NCBI RefSeq assembly: GCF_047948215.1
Contig: NC_134464.1
Coordinates: 6,520,001 to 6,584,000 of the forward strand
Reading direction: 5' to 3'
Source: Lycorma delicatula
Lineage: Eukaryota > Arthropoda > Insecta > Hemiptera > Fulgoridae
DNA length: 64,000 bases
Of the stretch, positions 35,091 to 48,480 are shown in pieces. A model generated the notes under the pieces. That model was not told the DNA's origin and searched no databases. It saw only the letters and a list, made by a program, of their open reading frames with translations. A program made the translations under genes and the position numbers. Position 1 is the stretch's first letter; each line of letters starts with the position of its first letter.

Positions 35091-37535
35091 TGTAGGTTAG
35101 TCAGATGTTTGAATATTGTGTAGTTAAGAATGCAGAAAGTATAAAAATGTTTGTAATTATAAATGCCCTCTTTCAGAAACCTTGCATGATAGGGAAAAAT
35201 CAATATCATATTTGAATTCAGGAGAAAAAATGCTATCAGAATCACTTATTTTTCTATCTGAGACAAAAAAAAAATATTTTTTTATTCCCCAGTATAATTG
35301 TACTATTCTTGCAAGGTAGGCAAACACAGAAATACAGGTAACTAATTTGTTTTAGTTTTATGTGAAATGCATATTTTAAGCAGTGTGTATTCAAAATTAC
35401 ACTATTACATAAATTTCATAAATGTATAATACTTATATAAACAATATATTTATTGTTTATTTTATTTTATATATGTCAATATTTATATATAAATTTTATT
35501 CATATGCAAATCTGCTAAAGATTTTGCAATTGAAAAACGAATTTTCAATAATGATATTGATTTTACTCATTACTTACTGCATTTACTCATGTAGGACATG
35601 CCCTTACATATGACTTGCTGCTGAAAAATAATGGTGTAATTTTTGGCGAAAGGGTTATTGCAAAATTTTCAGTTGATTTCTATTTATTTTTTGTACATTA
35701 CTAAAATATGTACTTTAAAATTAAATTGCCATTAAATACTGATTTATACACAAGAATAAACACATTGATAAACACTGCAAAAAATTCAGAAATACACATA
35801 GGCTAGCAGGCGTATATGTCTGAAGCAAAAGAAGAGTCTGTTGTAGTAACATCATACAATTATTTTAAGAAACAAGCAAGTTAAAACTAATTGGTAAATC
35901 TAAAAAAGGATTCTGACCTGCTTTAGGTAGATTTCATAAGAAAGCTACCTATTGTAATGGGTATCATGATTCAACTTCTGGAAAATGTTGACATATCTTT
36001 GCATTTCACATCCCCCAGACCCCAAAATCACTGTCAGTTCAAAAGTTTATATATATAAATATTTCAGTTTCTTGTGGGCACGATAACTGCCGTAATTTTC
36101 TGCCAATCACTTTCAAAAGAATACATAAAATATAATGACCCAAAATCTCAGTCGAGTTTGTTAATAAGCAAAATCAGACCATACAGGTGGATATGGGAGG
36201 ATCTTTTGAAAAAACAATATATTACTATAACTTTCCTATTAATTAAAATATCAAAGTTCCTACTATTCTTTAGATAAGGGTCTAAAACTTATCTAAGTAA
36301 AGTTTTTTGATATCACCGACCATTGGATCAGGGTGTTGGAAAAAATGGGATTTTGTAGACAAAAAAAATCATATACCTCCTTTAATAGGCACAGTATCAA
36401 ATCGGTTTAAAGTGATCATTAGTCTTCTAAACATTACCTAAAACTTCTGTGTGAAACAATTTTTGTTATCACCAACCTTTACGGCAAGGGATGACCAATA
36501 TGTTGCTGGAATTGTAAGAAGATGGGACTTGTATGCTAAACATGTGAAACATTTTTTTCACATGCAACCATTGTCGTACTGAATAAATTTGAAGTTTTTT
36601 TTAACTTTAAGGTGGAAATCTTTTTTATCCCCTATTTAGCACCGGTAAAATCTACCTACGCCTTCCGGCAATGCTGAAAGGGATTTTTTTTAATCTTTAT
36701 CACTTTTTGAATCTCCAACTTCAGTAGGGCTGGATTGTCTTCTTTATTTCATTTGGCACACTCTTCACTTACATCTAGGCCGTTAGAAATGCAACATTTC
36801 TTGAAGTTCTTCAGACAACCAAATCATTTGAAGTAAGATACCATGCAGCCAAAATCCACTTGCATATTAATGTCAAACTCTGCTTTTTTAGTCTTCCTGT
36901 AGAAGTCATTTCATGGACTGTTGTCGGCATCCTTTCTAAATAAAAAGTTTCAAACGGGCACTGAAAGGTCAGTTAATACAATTGTTGAACGGTTAGAGTA
37001 TTGATGTCATTCCAGTAGGAATACAAACTTACACTGTTTTACTTTTTCAAAGTTTTTTCCACATTGTCTGTACATGTCCATGGAAACTGTTCATCACTAA
37101 CATACTTCTCAATTCTAAAAGAGCACAAGGTCACTGTTCCACACACATTTTACCCACTCTAAAACTAGCATGTTTAATTCATCATAATTATTGGACATGG
37201 TCCAATAATAAACCATTTCCAAACTATTGGACATGGTTTCCAATAATTTGGAAACACTGAAAATTTGTTAACAGAAAAACTTGACATTTGACCTTTTTTT
37301 TGGTTTTCACTTTTAAAATTCTCTAAACAGGTAAAGAAAAAAATAACTGTTGATGTCAAAAAATATCAGTGGGTTGATACCATGAATTACCACACCAGGT
37401 GACACCATGCCTTTTGGTGCCTCTGCCTTGAATATTTGAATTAAGAAGGGATAAAGAAAATCATGTATATAATATGAAAATTCTTTATTAATAAACATAT
37501 TTACAGATATGTCTGTGTATAATGAAGTCAATAAA
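35091..37535. other. Intron sequence, no gene recognised
   Basis: AT-rich. Some phrases look repeat-derived (TTGTGGGCACGATAACTGCC near 36072; TGATATCACCGACCATTGGATC near 36308) and may belong to the same unit as the uncharacterised relic upstream, but no coding motifs were seen. A short inverted repeat lies at 37187-37209 (10-bp arms ATTATTGGAC / GTCCAATAAT, loop ATG), with a degenerate second copy of the same phrase at 37224-37254. Confidence 0.4.
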
Positions 37536-37542
37536 AGTATAT

Positions 37543-39370
37543 TTAATGTGAAATCTGCTGTTGCTCATTTTCAGATAGTTTCTTAATATTAGGTTCACAT
37601 TCCGTATTCATTAGTTTAATGCATTTCACAGTCGATTCATTTCCAAGTTGATTTCTGCTGGTAGATTTTACAAAATTCAATGAGGAAAACAACTTTTCAC
37701 ACAAATATATAAATCCAAACATCATTAAAAGAGCATTAGCAAGTTTCTTCATCAATATAAAATTGTTTGGTAAAGAATCACATTTAATATAATATTTTGA
37801 ATTTTTAGTGTGGGGTCAATAATATCTGAACTATTTTCAGAAATTATTCCTTCTACTTTAGAAATAAGTTTTCAAATTTATTTTTCACATTATGCTGCTT
37901 TGAAATTCAACTAATTCCATTTCTAAATCATGGATACCTAGCCGCATAAATTCGGTTAACTCCATTTTTTCGAATTCTGTTTTTTATGGATATAAAATAA
38001 AGTGAAATCTATTTTCCAAACTTTTAAGTCTATTAAATCTCTCCTAAATAGCTTGTTTTATTTCCTGTGTAATGATTAAATATTTTTTAATTGAATTTTC
38101 TTGAATATTAAGTATTTAAAAAAATATTGTGTTTTGAAAATGTTTTTGTAATTAAGAAAATATTTCACGATTTTCATTTCCAAATCTTTTGTGAAGAAGT
38201 GAAGTTTCATCATAAATATTTTAATATTTTCAATCATTAAAATACAATTTGCCCATTTCCCTGAAGTTTTTTATTCAGTTTATTTAAATGATGAGTGATG
38301 TCACATAAGAACATTAAATCATTTAACCGATGTATATTTGAAAATTCATTATAACTGTTGTTTTTTTCATCCAAAAAATAATTTTTTTCTTCTAATAAAT
38401 TGACAAACTGATTAAGAACATTACCAGAATTTAACCATCGAATATTGTTGTGTATCAAAATCCAAGCATACTGGCACTCAGTTTCCTCTAATAATTGTGC
38501 AGATTCTTGTTTATTAAGACCTCTTGCATATATAAGTTTGATGACTTTTATTACAACTGGCATTATGTTGGAAAATATTTTTAAACCTTTCTTTGCATAT
38601 AGAGCTTGCTGTGTATTATATAATGAAATTCAATTAGAGAATGTCTAATATTTTGCTTGAGCTGCTGAATAAAACCAATGTTTTTTCCCACCATTGTGGC
38701 TGATACAATTTTCTGTAGGTGATTTAGCTCATTTTTCATTATATTGCTTGATTTATATCGAGCTAAAACTACTAGTTGTGTGTAACCTTTTACATCATTA
38801 CTCCCATCCGAAGCGATTGAATTTATTTCTGCATAACTTAAGTCGTTATGTATTTGCAAAGAAATATTTCTTTTTAATTCTGTTACTCTATCTTCTATTC
38901 TATTATATACTGTACCTTATGTTCTATGTTACTCTATCTTATATTCGATTTGACATATTGATAACTCATTTATACGCTTTATAATCAAGTCTTTTTATTT
39001 AAAATCTGCCAACAATGTAGCCACTACATTCTAAAAACGCTTGTTTTACAAACTCTCCTTCTGAAAGAGGTTTCCCATGGCAAGTGATGCAATGGGCTAC
39101 TTGAAAATTACCAGCTGGAATATTATTTTTTGGAATCAAAAATGTTTTTAAAACACCAGTTTGTGAACAATCTGTTTTTTCTTTTGTAAAAAGTATTCTT
39201 TCCGTTCTTCATCTGTTGAAAAGCTGAGATTTGAATGCAACTTTTCAAAATGTCTTTTTTACATTGTATCTATGTGAAGTGACTTTTTCATTACAAATTA
39301 CACATGCAGTCTTTATTCTTTTCAGTCACACCATATTTTCAATCAAACCGTTCCATTTGATTTGGTTTGG
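37543..39370 (-). mobile_element. hAT-superfamily transposase relic (ZBED5/GTF2IRD2-like)
   Basis: Minus-strand order: a BED-finger-like start near 39350-39290 with C..C; PAGNFQVAHCITCHGKPLSE (about 39120-39060); SYAEINSIASDGSNDVKGYT (about 38845-38785); VKIVNFIR-type block KVIKLIYARGLNKQESAQL and the ILIHNNIRWLNSGNVLNQF tryptophan block (38540-38405), then LMFLCDITHHLNKLNKKLQG (about 38315-38255). The hAT dimerisation region FGFIYLCEKLFSSLNFVKS is at 37718-37665. A live hAT transposase cuts and pastes its element with 8-bp target duplications; this one is broken by several frameshifts and its terminal repeats were not located. Confidence 0.8.
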
Positions 39371-40285
39371 AACTTAAATCTTTTCTTTTTATTTTTTTAA
39401 CCGCCGACAGTACGGGCTACAATTAAAAATATTAATATTTAGAATACAATAATTTTAGAAGGAAGTTTTCATTAACGTACTTGATATGCATACATATGTA
39501 GTTGAGAAATTTTTATAATAAAAAAAATAATAATAAAGTTGAATGATACACAGAATGATAAAGTTGATTAATAAAAAAAAATAATGAACTTGAATTATTA
39601 AATACTTCTAGACATGTATGCCAAGCCTGCCAATTAGTTCAACACTGCAAGCTAGTACATTCCCACTCTACAATGATATGAACACGCATGCCAAGTTTAT
39701 GACCAACTGTCTTGAGTCATACACAGGTGCAGTGATGTAGAAAATCAGTTGGCCAACGTCCACTTGAAATATTTTTTTTTTTTATAAATAAATTCGACTT
39801 AGATATTTATACTTAAATTTTTTAATATTTTCTATTGTTTGTTCTCTTTTACGATATAAAAAATTAGTTTATAAAAATAAACACGTGAGTCATTTAAGCC
39901 TTAGTTGGTCAGTGTCTGACCTGCAGGTTATAGGTTTACTACCACTGCTGCAGTCTAGTCTATCTGTTTTCCAAAAACTCCAGTAAATATGTCATTATTT
40001 TTATTAATTTTTTTTTTAAATTTTAAAAAATAAATCTATTATTATCAATTTCTAATGTAAATTTTAATTTTTCATTACATGAATTAATTTGTTTGAAAAA
40101 ATTATTGTCTGTATTCTCTATTATGGTTATATGTTACTAGTATAATAAAATGTCACTTGCCCTTCTTGTCTGTAAAATAATGCATTACATTTTTCAAAAT
40201 TTTGTATAGAATTTTAGTTGTAATAGTTGATAGTAGCATGCTCATTGGCTAATTTTCATGTTTTATATGTATACTTTTTATGAGG
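39371..40285. other. Intron sequence, AT-rich
   Basis: No coding similarity. May include the 5' flank of the hAT element and the spacer before the mariner copy. Confidence 0.5.
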
Positions 40286-40289
40286 TATG

Positions 40290-41510
40290 ATAAAAAATGA
40301 AAATTTTTAATTGTGCGCTCTGTATTTTGCCATTTGAGTTGATCTTTTTCCTGTATTGGTAGTGCTGTCAGTGATGTGTGTTAATTTTCAGCCATCTGCA
40401 ACACTCAATTTTTTTTTGGCAATCGAACAAACAAGACATAACTTTACTGTGTTCAGCGATTTTTTGTGTGGCAAAATGTTAGATCAGAAAATTTGTTTGA
40501 AATTCTATGTTAAAAAGTGAATTAAGTGCAGCTAAGTATTTAAAGAAGACCTTTGGTGATGATGCTGTGCTACAACCATGAGTTTATGATAGGTACAAAT
40601 GTTTTCAAGGAGGTCTGGGCATCTAGCGCATCAACCATTGGGGAAAATATCAAAAAGGTAAGAAGGTTGTGCTTGCTAATCGCAGAATAAATATTAGAAA
40701 GGTTGCCAAGGAAATATGAGTTTTGTATGGCTCATCCATTTTGATTTTTACTAATGTTTTGAACATGAAACGAGTAGCAGCCAAATTTTGTTCTGGAACT
40801 GCTAAATTTTCAACAGAAACAGCATCGTGTAAACAAAAATGTTAACTGATATTACTAATGATGACCTTGACATGTTCAAAAATGTCATAACTGGTGACAA
40901 AACCTGGGTGTATGGCTACAATGTTGAGACAAAAAATCATTGTTTGATGGAAGTTTTCTTGAGGAGCCAAGACCAAAAAAAGCATGTTAGACCCAATGTG
41001 AAAGTCCTTCTGACCATTTCAACCATAATGGAATTGTTCATCACAAATTCCTACCGCAAGGTCATATAGTCAACAAGGAGTACTACGTAGAAGTTATATA
41101 AAATTTGCGTGAGGCAATCCAGAGAAAATGAACCAAACTTTAGAGTGATGTTTCATAAATTTTGACCATGGTAATGCTCCAGTGCACATCGCTTTACTTA
41201 TCCTACAATACTTTGTAAAACATGATACCATTTTGATGCCACAAAAACCACTCTATTCTTCAGATACGGTCTCCTGTGACTTTTTCTTATTTCCCAAACT
41301 TAAAAGGACACTCAAGAGATGACGTTTTTCAACAGTAGATGAGGTAAAGGTGAAATTGCAAACCGAGCTCAAGGCAATACCCAAAGAGGGGTTTGACCAG
41401 TGTTTTTTCAAACCGGAAGCTGTGGTGGCATAAGTATATAATATCAGAAGGGAACTACTTTGAAGGGGGTGCGATAAAAGATTGAATAAATATTTTAGGA
41501 AAAGATTAAA
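40290..41510 (+). mobile_element. Mariner transposase relic
   Basis: The N-terminal helix-turn-helix region is recognisable (QKICLKFYVKK near 40490; INIRKVAKEI and NVLNMKRVAAK at 40690-40785). The first catalytic Asp is in VITGDKTWVYGYNVETK (40887-40937). The second is in FDHGNAPVH (about 41160-41186), and the third in SPLYSSDTVSCDFFLFPKLK (about 41250-41310), so the DD34D-type triad positions can be followed, in different frames. The C-terminus reads VKVKLQTELKAIPKEGFDQC (41348-41405). Several stops and frameshifts. Terminal repeats not resolved; the limits are approximate. Confidence 0.85.
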
Positions 41511-43746
41511 AATTCTTGTTACTTTGATAAAACCTTGTATACTGTGTGCAGTAAACAGATTGAAGGTTTCTCTTACAGAGCTGAATATCATCTGCATTTC
41601 AGCGAACTTAATATGGTATACACAACACTATATTGGCTCAATGCTGAGGCAATGGAAAACCACTACATTCCTCACTTTCCATAGGAGTTCAGTATAGGAC
41701 TTTTATTTTTCTTGGAAATACTAACTTAAAACACTTAGTATTTTTAATGGGTTTGTTTGAATTCATACTAGTTATACCATAAAAAATCATTTGTAATGTT
41801 ATTTTTAATAATGCAGGTTATCAATCAGTTTGTACTGTAAGAGTGTGTAACTGTAAGATTGAATTCCATTTCAGTCTTATTATTCTATCACTTTAGAACA
41901 CTGTTCTAAAATTAGTGAATAGTTTAAATAAATGGGATTCTTAGAAGATTTATAGACATATATTGAGTATTGCTGCTTTGGGCTAAAATCTGAATTATTA
42001 ATTTTAATTTAAATAGGCTTTGGCATTATTTAAAGATTTAACAGTATTCAAATATTTGTTAGAATACTTTTTTGTTGGAAATTAATTTCTTTAATGTAAT
42101 CATTCGTTTGTTCATTTGTTTTTTTTCATTTCAGCCAACTATGCACTACTTCTAACATTATTTTTAACATCCTTCTCTTTCCTTTCTGGCCAGTACTTTT
42201 TAAGCCTCTTTCTGGAGTTGTTTCTTAATTCTTCTGTCGCTATTCTTTTTTGTTTTGGTACTTCCTTTTTGCAGAAAATCTTTTTCAGATTTATTTAATT
42301 TTCTTTTCTTTTCATTAATTCCCCCAATTTTATAAGTCAAGAATTTCTATACTGCTTTGTTTGGATTTTACTTGAACTTATCACAATTTACACTTTTAGT
42401 TTTTCTCTTTAGATAAAAGATGAGATTTTTTATTAAGAATTACATTATCACTCATTGTGGGTTTCATAGGCCAGATTTTAAGGATGTGGCTTTTACAAGT
42501 AGAATAAAAACCTGTTTTCCTTGTTTGTCCATTTTAATAATAATGTTGTTAGTAACACATCTTTTTTTTACTGACTGAATTTTGATAAATTGGTTGCTGG
42601 TTATATGTCTTATTATATTGTTCTTAAATTTTCTTTTTCATTAATTTAAAAAGTGTATGTGTACTGACACCACTTTTCACATTTTCTTTTTTGTCAACAG
42701 TTCATATTAAATTATATATTTATTTATAACATTTTTTATTAAATAATTTTTGTTATTTGATTTATTTTATTAGAATATGTTAGCTATAAAATTCTACTTA
42801 TAAATGAACAGGTAAATTTCAAACATATGTTTAAACCGTTGGCAATTACTAGCTTAACTGTAAAACCACTATTTAAATCAGTCAAGTCGTGACAATTATC
42901 ATTTTTTTATGTGAGGATCATAATATATTTATTGTCTGACGTTGTAATATTCTGTAACTTGTAATGAATGTATAAATTAAAAAAAAAATTGTTTTGTAAA
43001 GTAGTACTTGTTATACAATAAATGGTTTAGCAAACAGAATGCTAGTTTAGTAATTATATAATTACTAATAAAATACATTTTTTATATTCTACTTTTGTTT
43101 TTCCTTTCATGTCTACTACTTTGCAGAGATCTCTGCTCCATCAGAATTTTCTTTTTTAAACTGTATAAGAAATATGATTACCGCATCAGCTGCTGATATA
43201 AAATTCATTTTATATCGATGACTGAGATGTTACTTTCTGCAAAAGTATCAAATATGATACTTCAAGTATCAAAGAAGTAAAAAGAGTAGTGCAAAAAATG
43301 AATTTTACTAATCGATTGGTAATTTTTATATTATAATTACTATTAGTGAGTTTAGATATGTTACTTTTATTAATTACAGCATTCTGGGACACCATGTTGT
43401 CGAAAAAGTACACCCGTAAATAACGGGTAAAAATGTAAGAATTATTCTTGAAGTAATTAAATAAAAATAAATTTGAAGTGCAAAAATATAATGGAGAAAA
43501 ACTCTACATTAAAAGAAATAAAAATATGATAGCCATATACTTATTGTGTATAAAAAATATCTTTTACGATTTAAAAAACATTCTGTAAGATGTTTTAAGA
43601 TGTATTTCAGTATGTAATAACGTATATATACTTATATATAATAAGACTGCAGAAAATACGTACCGTTTTTAGTAGAAACTTTTTTATGTATGATTTTTAA
43701 CTAAAAATTATATTTTAATAAACATAAGTTAATATTTTTTTTATAG
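41511..43746. other. Intron sequence, AT-rich
   Basis: No coding similarity, RNA gene or repeat end recognised. Ends in a long T-rich tract feeding the acceptor TTTTTATAG at 43738-43746. Confidence 0.6.
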
Positions 43747-43845
43747 ATATACTTCATCAGTTGATTACTGGAGTCTTGGTTTGGTGTCACATGAAGTAAT
43801 TACAGGTGTTAGGCCCTTTTTGCCGAATATGCTTCCAGTTGAGTG
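43747..43845 (+). CDS. IKBKB: IkappaB kinase, C-lobe exon
   Basis: 99 bp; its first base completes the Gln codon split at the previous donor and its last two bases start a Trp codon. The donor is GTAAGT at 43846. It reads [20 protein letters not shown] followed by [12 protein letters not shown], kinase subdomain IX, with the conserved Asp and the Trp-Ser-x-Gly pattern, and the RPFLPN..PV.W phrase characteristic of IKKs. No stops. It lies between a 10.7-kb and a 7.1-kb intron. Confidence 0.95.
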
Positions 43846-44331
43846 GTAAGTTTAATTAATCATTCTGCAAGAATTTCAAAAAAGATGTATTTTTTACCGG
43901 ATTCATTATATTTATTATCTATTGCAATTTTATTATTGATAATCTGATTTAGTATTTTTGTTATATATTATTATTAGATTAGATTTAATGATAAATTATA
44001 CCTAATTCAGTTAGCTTATAAAGTCAAGTAAACAGAGTGTTCAGGTGGCCGATTCACAAGCATCTCCTGTAAATACTGATGCATATAAAAGAAACTACGT
44101 CATGCTAATATTCAGTAACCATGTGCTATTATATTTTACAAAAATTATACATGTATTTTAAATTTAAATAAAGTTCAATAATTTTGATTAAATTTCTATC
44201 ATAATAGATAATAAATTCAATTCAGTTTTCATCATCTGATTGAAAGATATCCAGTGCTGTCAGTATTAAGAAATATAATGAGAGGCACAATTTTGTTTTC
44301 TATCATATTACCCGTTCCCAATAATTTGATT

Positions 44332-44537
44332 CAACACTATCATTTTTTTTTTTTTTTTGTCTTCTGACGGTTTGATGCAGCTGTCCAAGATTCCCTATCT
44401 AGTGCTAGTCGTTTCATTTCAGTATACCCTCTACATCCTACATCCCTAACAATTTGTTTTACATATTCCAAACGTGGTCTGCCTACACAATTTTTTCCTT
44501 CTACCTGTCCTTCCATTATTAAAGCAACACTATCATT
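44332..44537 (-). mobile_element. 5'-truncated RTE-type LINE tail with perfect 13-bp target duplication
   Basis: The insert 44345-44524 reads on the minus strand GRPRLEYVKQIVRDVGC..., then EMKRLALDRESWTAASN, the C-terminal end of an RTE/craniofacial-development-protein-2-like LINE ORF. It ends in a poly(A) tract seen as the T-run at 44343-44358. CAACACTATCATT occurs at 44332-44344 and again at 44525-44537, flanking the insert exactly as a target-site duplication should. It was inserted next to, probably within, the decayed transposase relic to its right. The intact duplication makes this one of the younger events in the window. Confidence 0.85.
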
Positions 44538-44599
44538 AACATATTTTATATAGTTTTCTCATTCCTGCTGGCTCGTCTTTAAGCATTAATTTCTAACAT

Positions 44600-45700
44600 C
44601 AAGTATTTTAAAAGTAGTATTTTCTGAACATTAAATTTGTCCCCAAATTAACTCTATTGGGTTGAGTTCATAATGATAGGGAGGTAATCAAAGCACAGTT
44701 TTACCACTGGATCGTGCTAACTCATCAATTTTATACCCATTAAAATTACTTTTAAAACACGAAACCCTTTACAATAATTGGACCTTAAGTTCATCCTCTT
44801 CAAACATCATTCCTTTTGAACTAAGCCACATTTTGATATCATTCTTTTTCCGAGACACATCTGGAAGTTTTTACTTTTTTCATGAATGTCAAGGGGCGTT
44901 GCCTGAGACAATCGTAATTATCTTCCAGAAGAGGTAATACATCGCTAAACCATTTCTCAAAAAATATCTTTTAAAGTTTATCTTGTTATGATAGTCTCGT
45001 GTAGATTTAGATTAAAAAATCCGAAGACGACAGTTGACAAACCCATTATTACTGCCGATATGTATAATTATGAGACGCATACCTTTACAGAGCCTTATTA
45101 CCAAATAAGCCACACAGAAAGGCTTCTTTTGACTAATTCACAGTTCTATCTTTCCAAATGAAACTTTTCATGAGGCCTTCGTTGACCCAAGTTTTATCCA
45201 TGTAATATATTCTACATCTTTCTTGCCTCATTTTCTTTATTTCAATGAGGTAATGTCTTCGCCATGTAATATCATTCTTGTCAATTAAAACACTTTCATA
45301 TTTAAAATTCTTACCTTTTAACAATTTCTAAAAAGTTGTTCTTTGGAAATCTGGTAATCATTATCTTCATTTACAACTTTTAACACTTTTGTCTATTGTA
45401 GGCATTTATTTCAAAATAAAATGTGTGTGCTTTTTTATGAATCTCATTTTTAATAAAAATACACTTTTTCTTCAGTTGACTGCAGGGTTTTGTTTTCTTA
45501 GGCGACCATAATTCATTAGAAGATTTATACTTGCGAATCACATTGTATATTGAAGCAGCACAACTTCCACTTATGTTAACAGTTTTAACAATATCTGAAG
45601 TCAACGTGTGATTATTCTTTAATTTGGTTTTGTTCAGCTTAATTTGCTTTGCAAGTCGTACAGACACAAATCTGGAACTTTTAAGTTCCAGTAAATTTAA
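44600..45700 (-). mobile_element. IS630/Tc1-mariner-type DDE transposase relic
   Basis: The N-terminal helix-turn-helix part is at 45667-45380 (LTSDIVKTVNISGSCAASIY, IRKYKSS). A middle region KYESVLIDKNDITWRRHYLI and RIYYMDKTWVNEG follows (45310-45165), where the Asp in MDKTWVN is the first catalytic residue. The decayed C-terminus near 44700-44650 reads LPIIMNSTQ..WG, a worn version of the PPYH..LNPIE.IW motif. The rest is disrupted by stops. The family is common in hemipteran genomes. It encodes a cut-and-paste transposase. Confidence 0.7.
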
Positions 45701-46585
45701 AAGATTGCATTATATAACTTAAATAACATTAGAGTAACTAAACGAGTAACGAGAAAATAAACGAGTAACTAACAAACACAATAATCGAGCAAGAGAACAA
45801 AAGAGTGATCATGTGAAAAGATATAACATTATATAAATGTTTGATTGCATGTCTACTATATCACTAAAACGGTGACTAGTATACGAGTAAATATTATAGT
45901 GTTGTATATAGATATGGCCATGTTGTGAATCGGCACTGATAAACAGGACATGATTCAATAGATTCCTGATGAACTCGCTCACACAAATGCAATGTTTATT
46001 TATGCTTTACTCTATAATGTAACTGAATAATAGCAGTAAAACCCACACTAGTAAGTGAGCTAAATGATTGTACTGCATTGAATCGGATGCCATTGATCAT
46101 TAGTTAGTATTAATTTATACTTTTATATGAGATGTCATTTATTTATTCATTCACCCAACAACCGAGTAGTACTTAGTTTTGGTTCTCCGTGTGTTATGTT
46201 CTACCCAAATCAGAGATGATTCCTCTGTGGATCAATCATTTCTTTTTTTTCTCATGTTTTTTATTTCCTTTTTGGATAATCGCCAAGGTCAGTCACCATC
46301 CTGATTCCATTTGTAGCATTATAGCATAGTAACTGATTTTTTTATTTGGGTATTGGGAAACCCTCCTTTTTTTCCTGCGAAATGTCCAAGTACTCTGTTG
46401 CACTGTACTGTAATCTATTCAGTTAATCCTCTTACAAGTGTCTTTATGGGAGTGCTTCTCATATGTTGATTGATTTTCACCGCTTCACAACTCCTTTGAT
46501 TATTTCCCATACCCACAAATTTAATTAAAAAAATACATTTATTCAGTACTTTGTTGAATATATTTAGGTGTAATTTGTAGATTAT
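45701..46585. other. Intron sequence, AT-rich
   Basis: Nothing recognised. The stretch 45730-45800 has several imperfect copies of ACGAGTAAC-like words but no regular array. Confidence 0.5.
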
Positions 46586-46589
46586 AATG

Positions 46590-48480
46590 AACAAAATACG
46601 GCAAAATGATTTTTGATACTGTAAATTTATTGGTGGTGTTTTAGTTGCAGTAGATAGAAAATTTAATTTTGAAAATATTACACTTATTGATAAACTCATT
46701 TGAATGTGTATTTTTAAAAATTTACATAGATAACGGGTAAATTTGTTCTTTTGGGTAGTTCTTATATTGGACCTGATTCACTATCTGATTATTATATGGT
46801 TTTTTGTTTTAATGTTACTAATTCAGTAGCTCCTTTTGTGTCTAGTGTTGGTTATGAGAATTTATTGATTGTTGTTGATTTTAATATTCCGGGTTTCAAA
46901 TGGATATCAAATGGTAATGAATCATCAGCATTGGGTTATCATAGTAATGTTGAAGTTGGAGATTCGGCTTCATGTGTCACCAGCTTTTGTGTAACATATA
47001 GTTTCGGTTAATTTAATAAATGTGTTAATGCTAGAGGTAACATTTTGTTTGGATCTTGTTTTTTCTAATATTATTAATCTTTCTTGCTGCGTATCGCATG
47101 ATGTTATCTTTGATTGTGATGAATTTCACAATGCTTTAGAGATTAGTTTTCCAGTTAGATTAGTTTTTACTAATAAGTTAACTTTTAATGATTACATTTT
47201 TGATTTCAGAAATGCTGATGATACTTCCATTTGTAGTAAATTAAGCCTTTTTGATAAAGATTTACATACTGATGTCAATGAAATTAATTTTAATAATTGT
47301 ATTATTGAATTAAATACATTTATTATTAATATTCTTGAGCATGTACCAAAAATTCGCATTGCATCAAGTACTTATCCAAAGTTGTTCTCAAAGGAACTTA
47401 AAACTGTGATTGTAAATAAGAAAAAGTGTCATAAATTGTATAATTGAGAATATTATTTTGAGTTATCTAGGAAGGAGAAATCTTTATGTAAGCGACTTTG
47501 TAAATATGATGAAAATAAGTATTACATTGATGTTGAAAATGCTGTGATAAATGATTCTAGTTATTTTTTCAAATCTGTTAACTCGTTAAGAGTCAAGTAG
47601 ATCTCTCCTAGTACAATGTTTTATAATAATGATAGAGCAGATTGTTTGCAAGATATTGTTGAATGTTTGCCAAGAAATTTAGTAGTGTTTATACTGATTT
47701 GTCTTATACTGAAGTAAGATGTAACATTAATGATTACTTTAATTTGATTCAATGCAGTGAGGATGAGATATTTAAGGGTATCATGGGTCTTAACATTAAA
47801 TCAGCACCTGGTCCTAATTCATCCTTTGTTAAAAACTGTGTTTTGATTTTTTCTCCACTTTTAACTAAATTATACAATATTTGTTTAAAAATTGGATTTT
47901 TCCGGATATTTGGAAGGAATGTTTTATCATGTTTTCTAGAGAATCGTGTTCAGTTTGTTAAGGTCGACAGTTGTATATCTAATCCTATTCGTATAACTTA
48001 CATTGTATGAAGTTACATTTATATTTTGCATTTATTTATCCAACTTTTTTATACTGCTCAAGATAAACCTAATACTCTTGACATTTTTTAAAAAACTAAA
48101 AAAAGTGAATCACCTTTTCTTTAGATATGCTTCTTATAAAACTGGTCGCACAATCATTATTCAGACCATGATTATAATCGAATTGCATCTGCATTAGCTA
48201 TACCATCAGTACAATCATCACTTTATTACACTCATCACTAAGATGTGATTTAATTTTTTCCTATAGGATTATTAATAATCATATTGATTGTCCAGAATTG
48301 CTTTTCAAATTAGATTTTTTTGTTCTTGATCAGAAACTTATAAACTAACTATTACTTTTATGTAGATATTAATAAAGACTTTCGATCAATTTTTCATCGA
48401 ATGTCATTAAATTGTAATAATAACACTAACTGGTTTGATTTGTATAATTTTAGTTTTATATGAAATTAAATTTAAGTCTA
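46590..48480 (+). mobile_element. Jockey/CR1-type non-LTR element with the RT palm deleted
   Basis: Plus-strand endonuclease traces begin near 46630 (GGVLVAVDRKFNFE), then LLIVVDFNIPGFKW (46864-46905, a worn GDFN box) and LDLVFSNI (47046-47070). A conserved pre-RT region with YIFDFRNADD..ICSKLS and YPKLFSKELKTVI follows (47190-47410). The RT start includes FAKKFSSVYTDLSYTE and LNIKSAPGPN (47665-47820). It then jumps from LKIGFF to LENRVQFVKVDSC (47888-47970), so the first Asp motif is lost, and no YADD box follows. A C-terminal DYSHNRIASALAIP-like block is at about 48165-48205. Clade is uncertain. Confidence 0.65.

Noticed and set aside
42116..42298. Phe/Leu-rich hydrophobic frame as a membrane protein
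   Set aside because: Produced by a T-rich intron tract; no start context and no similarity.
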